A stretch of 64,000 nt of DNA from assembly GCA_013115135.1 (NCBI GenBank), contig JABANP010000243.1, forward strand, positions 1 through 64,000. Direction: 5' to 3'. The first letter of the stretch is position 1. Every line of letters starts with the position of its first letter. The position numbers were made by a program, and so were the translations under genes. This DNA comes from Perkinsus olseni (taxonomy: Eukaryota; Perkinsozoa; Perkinsida; Perkinsidae). Below, one piece after another: positions 1-10,589 of this stretch. The notes below the pieces were generated by a model. It did not search any database. It saw only the letters and a list, made by a program, of their open reading frames with translations, and was not told where the DNA came from.

Positions 1-522
1 TAAGACCGTTTGCTCGCGGTTATATGGTTACAGCTCAAGACTATGAAATTATTACTTTTTGGATGTGTAATGGCGTCCGCTTTTTCTTGAGTTTGCGTGT
101 TTATGAGTTGATCTAGGGGTCCTGGACATACTTCCGTGTACAATCAGTTGTATCTTGCTCAGTGAGCATTGTGTTGTTCTCATCTTCTTAGTGTCTATTC
201 GGCAAGCTTCTCGCACTTTATTAGTGATAATATTTTTTTTCCAAGAATACGAGTTTGGTAATCTTTATCGTACTCTTCGCACTACAAAGTTTGTAGTACA
301 AAGTTTGTACCCTTCATCACATGTTACCTGTACAACCGTCAAGTGGGCCGGCTAATCCAACTCTGTATGATGTACCTGCTGAGCAGTCACTGGCTGCTCG
401 AGAATGGAACGCTTTCCTTGTACAACACGCCAGTCTTATTAGGCGTAATATTGTCATAGGAAGCATCAGACGCATTATTGTTCAAGTGATTCATCGTTGC
501 TGACTCAGGTGATAGAGAGATT

Positions 523-1140
523 TTGTTAGAAGGTGAGGTACTGGAGTATTTTCGGAATGTACTTGGGGATGGGAATTGCTTTTTTCATTCTGTAATCGCT
601 TCTTGTCTTTCGGAGAGGACTTTTAGCGATGACAGGGAACTTGGCAGGGAAGTACATACTTGGGCTGCTACACAAATGGGTCAGCTTGTTGAGGATGGTA
701 TTCTAGATAGAGCATTTTTGGCTGATTATCTTGAATTCTCGAGTGGCACTGTGGAAGATGCTGTCCGTATAGCTCAGACTGATCAAGCTCGTCCTACAGT
801 GCAGTTCACTTTATCCCATCTCATCGCAAGGCCCATTGCTTATATTAGCCGTCAATCGGATGATCCCTGTTTCCCCCCTACTGTAGGCGTGTACTGTCCC
901 GAAAACGCTGTGGGACGGGAGCCGGTTTTTGTCGCTCACGAATTTTTCGGGGCGTCTTCTTCTGTTGACGGAGGATCGGGACATTATATGGTCTTGAGAC
1001 GTAGGCGTCAGTCAGAGACGTCCAATGTAAATACCATTTCAAGTGATGGAATTGTGCAGAGCTCAAGCACGAATCATTCACAAAGTGGAGCGTTAGGCGG
1101 AGAAGGTAGTGAAACCATTATCGAATGTTGTCTATTGTAA
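523..1140 (+). CDS. OTU-family cysteine protease (transposon-encoded)
   Basis: The protein is an OTU deubiquitinase-like cysteine protease. The active-site motif D-G-N-C with following F-F-H-S lies at 568-588 (about residues 16-22), and the C-terminal catalytic histidine sits in G-S-G-H-Y-M-V-L at about 976-999, giving a complete fold of about 160 residues. No ATG exists at the start of this frame. The frame is open from 490, and an acceptor-like AG at 507-508 suggests an upstream exon, perhaps the ATG ORF at 321-503. A donor-like GTAGTG at 1106 and the acceptor TTTGTTTCAG at 1170-1179 would join it in frame to the next ORF and bypass the stop at 1138. Helentron-type Helitrons are known to carry OTU domains; the splice links are inference. 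Confidence 0.7.
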   Translation: MLEGEVLEYFRNVLGDGNCFFHSVIASCLSERTFSDDRELGREVHTWAATQMGQLVEDGILDRAFLADYLEFSSGTVEDAVRIAQTDQARPTVQFTLSHLIARPIAYISRQSDDPCFPPTVGVYCPENAVGREPVFVAHEFFGASSSVDGGSGHYMVLRRRRQSETSNVNTISSDGIVQSSSTNHSQSGALGGEGSETIIECCLL

Positions 1141-1179
1141 ATCTGATAGTTCACGTGCTCCTATCTTGTTTTGTTTCAG

Positions 1180-1811
1180 GTTCGAGTTTGATATCTGCTC
1201 CGCCACTGGCTTTGCCACGTTGTCCAACATATAGTGCTGACTCAGCTCTCAGCATTGCTGAGAGGAAAAAGTCGAACAAGGCTGGGACAGCTGAGAAAAC
1301 AAATAATTGTCAACCATGTGGATCATTCTTAAGAGAGCATGGAATGTGTAGTAGGTGTGACATAAGTCGGGATGATTCGGTTCATTTCACTTGCATTTTA
1401 GAAGGATCGGGGAATGTAGATAATTGTGTAGAAAAACGTAAGACACCAGCATCTGGTGCAGTTAGGAAAGATAGAAAAGTTAGGAAAAGAGATAAATGTC
1501 GAGCATGTGGATCATTCGTGAGAGAACCTGGAATATGCAGTAGGTGTAACATAAGGCGGGATGATTCCGCTGGTCCCACTCGCACGTTGCAAGGATCGGG
1601 AAATGTTAATCATTGTGTAGAAAAACGTAAGATGCGAGCATCAGGTGCAGCTCGAAACGAATCTGATGTAGATTCAAATGAACACACGTATTTTATTAAA
1701 ATGAAAGATGTATTCTTCAATGATGTTCAATTTCGTTTTCGTACTAAAAATTGTCTACTTAAAAAAAGAGCCCGTCTTATTGTGAGAATTGTTTACGTTG
1801 GTCAACTGTAA
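1180..1811 (+). CDS. Tandem zinc-ribbon protein / N-terminal part of the Rep polyprotein
   Basis: The frame reads from 1125 to 1811, and I start it at 1180 after the polypyrimidine-AG at 1170-1179. It holds two copies of a C-x2-C-G-S-F-x-R-E-x-G-x-C-S-R-C unit, centred near 1310-1370 and 1500-1555, each followed by R-D-D-S and then by V-E-K-R-K. The copies match well at DNA level, so this is an internal duplication. They look like small treble-clef or zinc-ribbon fingers. The stop overlaps the start of the Rep ORF (TAATG at 1809-1813). The frame also crosses a run of seven A at 1761-1767 in front of the overlapping -1 frame, see findings. Function is not recognised; nucleic-acid binding is inferred. 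Confidence 0.55.
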
Positions 1812-4161
1812 TGTATCCTTTAGAATTCAAATCTATAGCAAGCAATCTTATAACTTTTCGGAAGTATGTCTTGTTAAGAAAGAAAAGAACGGTTAACGAA
1901 ATACGAGAATATTGTTTATGTGAAGCATGTTTCGTGTACATGACTGGTAATGAACGACCGAGAATTATCTGGAGTGTTGCTTGGCCTACCTTCTTTGCAT
2001 ATAATATTGTCAAGTTAGGCTTTGAAGAAATATGGTCCTGGATTCCTCTTGAATTGAGGATCGCCTGGCTACCGTCTTTACCTTATTTTCATGCGAATCT
2101 CAACCACGTAACGTTGCTCGATCCACCTCCGTTTTTTGAGGATCTTACTTCGCGTCGAGGGTCTCTGCTAGGGGCAATCCAAAGAATGAAAGGATCTGAA
2201 TTACGTGATGCCTTGAATGAGGAATGTGTAGCGCAAGTTCGGTGTTATTGTGGCGGACAGGAGTTTCTCGAAGATAGCGGTCTGTTATCTGTACAATATG
2301 CGCTAGTGCGGCAATATCCACATATGCGCGAATCAGGAGTTTTATTGCCACGTACGAAAGCAGATAATGATTTCTTGGGAGCGGCTAGAATTGATTGGCT
2401 TCATTCGTGGGTTTTCTTGGAGGAATGGCGAGTCGGACCGAGTGTAATTGTTGATAATGATAAAGGCTTATGTTTGCTCGTGTGTAAAGATCATAGAAAT
2501 GGTGGAATACTAAAACATGTTAACGTAGCTTATAATCCGATTCAGCTGAATAAGCCATGCTCAACGGCTGATCGTTTGGGAGGGTTGGTTCTATCGCCTC
2601 AAATAATTAAACCTCTAGTGAAGAAATTTAACGTTAATACGTATGAAGTTCTTCGCGTAACGGGATCATATAATGGAATGAGCTCTTCCATGTTGCATAC
2701 TAAGCGACGATGGGATATTACGTCTGATAGATTAGCGGATGCGGAGAGGCTTCAAGTAGTTTGTAGGAGGGATGTAAGGCATCGTTTGAAACAGTTATTA
2801 TCATCAGGAGAAATTTCTAAAGAGATATATTCATCGTTTATGGAAAATGACCCTTTATCCGTCGTAGAGAAAAATAGATTGGATTTTTGTCAAAAATCTG
2901 CTACGTTGTTCGATATCGAGAATTTGCTTGAATGTCGCAAAGCTTTATATGAGGGGCGTTGTAGGGGGAGGGATATGGTCCAGCGTGTCGTAGAAGACGC
3001 GCAAGGTGTGAGAAGAATTTCATATAATTTTCCGTGGCCTTCTCGTTTGTTGAATAGCTCTCTCACTGGTTGTGCTCGACCATTGAGTATTGTCAAGAAA
3101 AATACACAGAACACTAATATTGATTTACGATACACATGGCTGCTCAGTACATTAACGAGTAACATACCTTATATATGGTCTTTAATTTCCGATGCAGCGA
3201 TGGCTTTTGAAACCGAAACCTGGCAAGGACATCTCTTGAGGTTTGTGTCCAACAAAGCTCTCAGATTAAATGTTACTACAATGGGAAAAGAGAATCCTTA
3301 TTCTAAGATAATGATGCCATATCAACTAGAGTCGATCATAAAGAGTAATCTACCTGAGAATCTGTCAATAGAAGAAAATGTGGCTATGTATCTTTCTAGT
3401 ATGCATACTGTTCTCCGATATGTTATTACTTCAACTCAATTGAGGGACATCGAGAACTTAATTGCTCCAGAAGGATCATGTAAAATTCTTCTAGTATTGC
3501 GCTCAGATAAGAATAGACGTAATAGGAATCGTATCGCCATGGAACTATTTCTCGGGGATCATCTATATAAATTACGTTACGCTGGTTTTACTCGTTCTGT
3601 CATACTTTCTGATAATACGATGAGTTATCATGCGGAATGTTGTATTATACCTTTGCAGTGTTCTCCTGAATTTTTTCATTATTCTTCTGCGACTGCGTAT
3701 CCAACGACCGTATATACCATACCTTCTGAAATTGTCGAGCATTGGTCATTTTTATGTTATGAAGTATCTCATCAACAAGATTTCTTGCAGTACAGAGTAC
3801 AATATATGCAATCGATTGATAGCAGTGCTATGTTTTTCTGTTCTGAACATCGATCGCCGCTTGCAAGAGATGTTCCAAGGACTACATTCACTTGTTCTAT
3901 TTGCCGCGAGCAGTCTTGTAAGAAGAGTTTCGTCAGGTGTCTTTCAAATCCATGCCCCGTTTGCTTATGTAAAGAACATTACACATCATTTCTTAGTCCT
4001 GCAGTCTCACTACCTGATATCATATCTCGAAATGTACCGGTCATTGATCATTCAGCGAGAATTCCGTCTAATATATGTTCAGATATTCTGTCAATCAGTC
4101 AGTCCAACGGGAATAGTGTTCCAAATTCTTCACTTTCATCGTCATTGTCCTCGGGGTTTTC

Positions 4162-4202
<41 letters not shown>

Positions 4203-7200
4203 CTTCATTATTATCTGAGGGTAGTTACGAAAGTGCTTCCGATTTGTCTTCTCCTAGTGTGACATACTCCTCTGAGAGTAGCACATTCAGATCCGACTTT
4301 TTTCTCGAAGAGGATTTGGAAGATTCCAATTGTTTACCTTGTGTAGAAAATACCGATAGCTCTTGCATATTGCCTCAAATTGTCGACAATCAAGCAGAAT
4401 CATTGTCTATACCCCGTCACGTAGTTTTCAATGTAGACAGTCAGTTACTAAAGAGGAATAGTACTAGAATAAGTGGAACTCTCGCTCAAAGGCGTTTTCT
4501 TCAGTCGTTCGTGTCAAATGATCCGGGGCAATGTTTACCATTAATCAATTTCGAGGGAGATGTCTTCCCGTCAATATTTTATTTTCAAACTGAAGACGGT
4601 CTTTACTCTGGTAGTATTCCGCAATTTCTTTACAATGGAGAAAGGGAAAATCGATATTTCGGCTTCGCTGGAGTTGATGCGATGTTACGCAGTAGAGTGA
4701 AGGATGGAGCCTCACTCACTGGTACTGACCCTAGATATATAGCGCATGCATTTGATGCGATTGTTAACCTCGAGTTACGTGTTTCTGACACGAGGCTGGT
4801 GCAAAGTCGTGGTTACGAGCAGTTATTAGGTTATTATACTCATCGTCCGGCTGAGAGTCGGATGAGTTTCGACAGTGTCGATTCGAGACGTAGAATTTGT
4901 GAATTAGCTTCTTTCACTAAAAGCTCTCCCGAATATTTCTATACTCACACAGTGAGTATGAGACACCATCCGGGAGTGAGCCCTATTTTCATACAAGCAG
5001 AAAAATTGGGATTCATTGATAATGACACTGATTTGTCTAGAGTGAGGGATACATCGATCGCTGTTCAACTTATACGTTCGGCTGAAAGAGCTGTCAGATA
5101 TATATGGGATTACATTTTGCGTAGCGATGAGGAGCCATTAGGTCGAGTGCAATCTATATGGTACCGTTCTGAATGGCAATCGGACGCTGATCATGCTGGG
5201 AATTTACCTCATACGCATGGCTTAATTAAGCTTGGAGAGGGTTCGCAAAGCGTTACGGAATGCCTTGAAAGAATAATATGTTCGACATCTCGATTGTTCA
5301 ATAATAAAGACCATTTAATGCAAATAGGCCTTATTGAATCAGAAGCGGACTATTCTGAATTGCGAGATAGAGCTTCTCGGGTTCAACAGCATAACTGTCA
5401 GGCTGCGAATTATCGTTGTCATCGAATCGATGAAAAATCTGGTACTACGAAATGTCGAACTCCGCATTATCCACCAACTGAAGAGTATAGCTTCCGGGAT
5501 TATACACCAGATCATAGTGAAACGGCTTTAGATTTATTACTTCGCATGGGATTAGCTCATAAAGATGATGAAGGGAATGTTATCTGGAACGATAAGCTGA
5601 TTGGTGGAAAATACTTCTACCCTGCGGAGCCAAATGAACATTTCGTTCCCACCTCGAATAATTTGTGGGCATTGCACAGAAGCCAGTGTAACCTGTTGTA
5701 TTGTGACCAGTATAGAAGGAGTCGTTATATCGCCAAGTATATTGCTGCGTCTGAGGCGAAAGCAACAGTTTTTCTGAGACCTACCGCTATGTCTCAAGAA
5801 TCTGTGAATGATCACAATCTCCCTTCTCAATCATTCCATCTTGAGATAGGTCCGCGTGAAGGTAGTAAATATAACAAACCTATTCGTGAGGATGCTAACG
5901 CAAAAAAAATCGGTCGTATAACTCCATTCACTGAAATTGTTTACCACATCCTGCAGCTAAAAACACTCAGTACAAACTTGGAATTCATTCGGCTTCCTAG
6001 TATTCCGTTCGAAAATCGGGTAGGAGTTTATTTAGGCGATAGAGAAGGTCGTCAATCGGGATGTTCTCCTACGGATTTGTCGCATGGAAACCAACCGGAA
6101 TGCGTTAGGTTGAGATCTAACAAGTCCTTACCTCTTTGGAGGCAACATACGGCCTCACAGTTAATTTTATACCGGGATCGGATCATTTCGTTGGTCAGTC
6201 ACGATAGATATACTATTTTCTCTCTGAGACCCCCGGAGCTTCTTATTTTTTCATCAGCAGAAGACTATTTTCAGTGGTTTTCCCGTTCACCGATTAAGTG
6301 TGCAAAGAAGCACTTTACGCTGGCTGAAACTGACGAGTTATTAAGCTTAATGATTTCAGAAAACTTATCTGAGTCGTACTTCATAGATTTATTAGAACAT
6401 GCTGTATTTGTCCGCAAAAAATGTATTGCAAAGTGTATCCAATTTCTGACTTACATCTGTGATGTTGATGGCATATTTTCTGAAAGAGGAATTATTGCTG
6501 AGCAACTTCTACAAAATATATTTAGTCCCCTCGCTCACGCGATTGAAGATTCAAGAATACAAAGCGATCCATGCTTTTTAACTAGATTTACCATAGACTC
6601 TCCTGAGCCGATTATCGTCAATAGCAGTATTTCACCTACGAATCAATGTAAATTTGTTATTCATTTGGCGTTGTCTTTTGGCAATTTTGAAACTGAACTT
6701 GACCTATTTAAAGGCCCAAATATATTACATGTCTTCAATCGTGCTGGAATTTTACATTGGCAACCAGGCACTGCTCTTGACTATAATCAAATATTATCAG
6801 TCCTCAGACGTTATGTCTTAACGGAACTCTTGTACTATCCGAGCGGGGGTACTCATACATTCGATTCTTATTTGGTTGCGGCTCATAGTTCCCTATGCAA
6901 CGCTCTGTTGGATGATACAGAAGCGACAGATCTTCCGGGAGTACTTCTTACAAATATTTCACAAAAGACAACTGCCGATGCGCAGAAATTTATCGATGAT
7001 AAAAAAGAATCTACAATTCAAGCGTGTTTAGCCGAAATTCGTTTATCAAACCCGACTTACTCCGAATTCAATGCTGCGACCCGTTTAGAACCTCTAGATT
7101 GGAATCCAACAGTCGATAGTCACGGTTTCCTCAATCAAGAATCTGTAATAGAGCAAAATGCTGCTTTGAATTTCTTGTTGGAGTATGTAAATTCCTATTC

Positions 7201-9052
7201 CAGTTGTACGGCCGGTTTCAGCAGATTCCCTGTTATCACAGGGAGTCCCGGCGTGGGTAAAACCTTTCTTTTAACGCAACTCATCTTATATTGTGTTGCT
7301 AAAGGCTTATCTGTACTGACGACAAGCCTCACGGCTGAATCGGCTTTACGATTTGGTGGCCTGCATCTGCATGGACTTCTCCCGATTCCTGTATCGTCTA
7401 GCAATGCTCCAATTGATGTTGATCGTATGGTAGAAAAGTGTCTCTTGTCTTTGGGCCGCTACCCTACTAAAATCGCATTCCTGAAGCATATAGATGTCCT
7501 TTGCATAGAGGAATTGGGTCTCATTAGCGCCGAACTGATTTCAGTGATAGATAGAACGTTGCGTGTGATTAGGCAATCCACTCTTCCATGTGGAGGTATT
7601 CTTCTACTATCGACAATGGATCCGTTGCAATTACCACCAATACAAGGTCGGCCTATCTTAGTATCTCCCTTATTCATAAGTATGTTTCGTATAATAAAAC
7701 TTAAGGCTTATATTCGCTCTGCAAACGATATTGATTTACAGCGCATCAATGAGATAGGGCGTTTGCCGAGACTTGCTGACCAACCATGGCTTATTGATGA
7801 GTACTGCTCTATTATTCGGTCGAGATGCAATTTTCAAAGAGATTTTCGAGATGTACCACATCATATCCTCAGAGTTGTTGGTAAGAGAGTCGCGGAACAG
7901 GAAGCTGTTGTAGAACGTGAGAATAGTATTTTACAAAATCTCTCGCCGCAAGACATTTTCATATCGAATTCAATTGATACGGAAAGTACCTCTGACGGTT
8001 TACATTGGAAATCTGCATCCAGAGGAACCATATTCCATTTGAACAGAAAATGTTTGGCGCCAGATAGACTCGTAATCTATGTCAACTGTATAATGCGTAT
8101 AACAGAGAACGATACTGTCTCAGGTAGGTATTGTCAGGGTCAATTGTGTGTCATTCAGTCTCTTCCGTCTGAGAATCGAGCCAAATTAAAGGTTCGTTTA
8201 TCACCTGCTGGGAATAGGCTCATTCCCGAAGATGGCAATTACGAAGCTGCTGGATGGCAACTTCTCTCACTTGCTTTCCCTAAATCTTCTAGGGATGTGT
8301 ACATCAGAAAAGGATTGCTAGGGAAGCGTTTACAATTCCCACTGAAACCGTATATTGCTTACACTGTGCATCGAGCATTGGGTACTACACTGCCCGCCGT
8401 TTGTGCCAAACTCAGCATGGTTGATGATAAATATCATCTCTGGATGAGAGCTCAAATATACACATTATTTTCTAGGGTAGAAAATTTAAATAGTGTGACG
8501 CTAGTAGGGAATCCGGATGATATCATCGCAGTTATCCGTCATTTACTAGCTAAACCTCAGCAATTTGATGAGTATATCGATGAAATATTGCAAAGTTTCA
8601 ATGAAATTGATAATGCGAATGAATATCCGTTTTCTTTCCAAAGATGTTCGAATAGAATTCGAGTATCAACTTGGCCTTTCAGAAGTCCTTCTTTGCCTTT
8701 ACCGGATACTTCGAATATAGGAGGGTGTGTGTATCTACTATGCAGTCTTCGCAATTCTCAAATGTGCTACATAGGACAAACGTCTTCTATCATTCGTAGA
8801 GTGCAAGAGCATAATCGACGTCAAGGGTCTTTGTCGACAAGGGACCCTTATCTAATTCCATGGATATGTGTTGCAATTATAACAGGCTTCGATGCTCCAG
8901 ATGCTCGTCATCATAGGTTTCAAGTGGAGAGATTATGGAAGAATAATCGCTTCATTACGGATTCTGTTTTCGACATTATTGATTGTGGAAAGAGAGTGGT
9001 TGCGTACTATTCAGATAGATCATTGATATTTCAACAGTTAGTTGAGCCGTAG
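1811..9052 (+). CDS. Helitron Rep / Pif1-type helicase with C-terminal GIY-YIG nuclease
   Basis: This 2,413-residue protein is a Helitron replicase. In order it has an N-terminal Cys cluster (C-L-C-E-A-C, near 1916-1933) and a Ser-rich linker at about residues 775-800. The Rep HUH motif is L-P-H-T-H-G at 5204-5221, residues about 1132-1137. A Cys-rich insert follows, then the tyrosine motif Y-R-R-S-R-Y-I-A-K-Y-I at residues 1301-1311. The SF1 helicase has Walker A G-S-P-G-V-G-K-T at residue 1811, E-E-L-G in the Walker B position near 1900, Q-L-P-P-I near 1940 and Y-T-V-H-R-A-L-G near 2180. The last 100 residues look like GIY-YIG: V-Y-L-L, then Y-I-G-Q-T, R-R-V-Q-E-H and the Glu in V-E-R-L-W-K-N. 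Helitrons usually lack GIY-YIG; the ORF has no stops, so the copy may be recent. Confidence 0.85.
4163..4201. repeat. (ATC)n microsatellite inside the Rep ORF
   Basis: About thirteen ATC/TCA triplets in a row encode an uninterrupted serine run in the linker between the N-terminal region and the Rep domain. Frame is kept because the unit is three bases. It is probably a slippage-expanded linker with no catalytic role. Confidence 0.9.
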
Positions 9053-10589
9053 TCACTACATCTCTATAACGCTGCTTTAGGTACAATTTATAGTAATAAT
9101 CTCGTTCAGTAATCTTAGTTAATCTTAGTTCGCGCTTTTTATCAGCATCGTCTTAAATTAGCCCAATTTAACTAACAGGTCCGCATGCAATCATCATCAT
9201 GGAACAAATAGGAGTTTAGTGCGAGTATCGAATTTCTATCACTCATATTAGAGAGGTATTCCATTGCTTCTACGTTAGCCCAAGGTCTATTCTGAGAAGA
9301 TTCGCACACTCGCTTTTCGAATTCATCTTACACTGTCAGTTAGATGCATCATATGGAATTAGTTACTGTCATAAAAGTACTAAGTGCTAACTTGTTCACC
9401 ATGTCGTGCCATGTATGTTGATTTTCTTTAGCGCTTCCTGTTCAAGGCTCCGTGTTCATAGAGTTGCGTATAAGAAATACTCAATTAATGAAGTCACGCT
9501 GTCATAGCCTCGTTATGTTTGTAATTTGTGAACACAATTAGCATGCAGTCGTATTCATAGTACTTTAGGTGCCGAGTATAAAGTGAGTTATCCATTTTTT
9601 TAACCTCGCGAAAGAAGTCAGCACAAAACTAACCTGAAATGAACCTTATGCTGAGAGTTTCTTACGAAAAAAGTAAGGTTATCATACAAAGCTCATACCA
9701 TTTTATTCTTAAGGTCTTATGCGGTCCTAAGTTCGTGGGCTTCTTCCACTTTCAACCGTTATCTATTACTTCTCTCAGCCTTCTCTATTTATTATTGGCA
9801 ATAATTTATTGCGTTTCTTCAGGTATTGGCGAAGATTGTGATATTTGAGAATGATTAGAAGTATAGTCTTAATTAAATTAGAATCATTATATTCACTCAA
9901 AGTTAATATAATGAAATTTGTGAAGAAACACGATAGAATGTGTACCACAATACTATGAGCTCATCCCCTGTACATTAAGTGTTGTGTTATCCACACTTCA
10001 ACCTCAATCATGAAAGACGAGCCACACTGCGACTGACGTTTTGTCAGTCGCAGTGTGGCTACCATTGTCCTTATGCTGTGAATATTCATAGGGTATATAA
10101 AGTAGTTGAAATTTTGATTCGCGATGTATTGAATAATTCAATTTCAATGTGATGCACTCAGTACCTTCTTGTAGATCTCTCACCAATCGTACGATTCGTA
10201 TCATACGAGTCGTATGTGCAATAATTTTGTGCAATAATTATTTCGGATCGAAAATTTGGTTCACTACAATACATCAGTAGCTGGGATTATTGGCAATATT
10301 TATTGCGTACCGTATAACCTTGATAGAATGATCCTTGAAGTAAACGTATTTTGACCTATATTCACCACGCATAATTTTTGTATTCACTATTCATCATTGT
10401 GAATGTGAAAATTATTCTAATAAAATTTATTGAATCAATTTTAAAACTGTGTTAATGCTCTCTCTTTGTTCACGGCCGTAACTTATCACTGTTAAGCTGC
10501 CAGTTCCATTTTAATATCCTTTCGTATTGATTCACATCGTTCTGAACACGAAATTTAGGCGGTCAGCGAATAAACCTTATCTTTTTCAG
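9053..10589. other. AT-rich non-coding spacer of the Helitron-like element
   Basis: Only short, unconvincing ORFs are present, the longest at 9639-9848. The region carries the perfect 18-bp hairpin at 10,020-10,060 and ends in a polypyrimidine tract and AG (10,581-10,589) that opens the next exon. No other coding signal was seen. Confidence 0.5.
10020..10060. repeat. Perfect 18-bp stem, 5-nt loop hairpin
   Basis: The arms 10,020-10,037 and 10,043-10,060 are exact reverse complements, starting AGCCACACTGCG, with loop GTTTT. It lies between the replicase and the accessory gene. Helitrons and Helentrons use hairpins near their 3' end as termination signals, so this could mark the end of the replicase-bearing element or of an embedded non-autonomous copy. 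That role is inference. Confidence 0.85.

Noticed and set aside
3630..4262. 210-residue ORF with a His run inside the replicase gene
   Set aside because: Out-of-frame shadow of the Rep ORF; the His run is the ATC repeat read in another frame.
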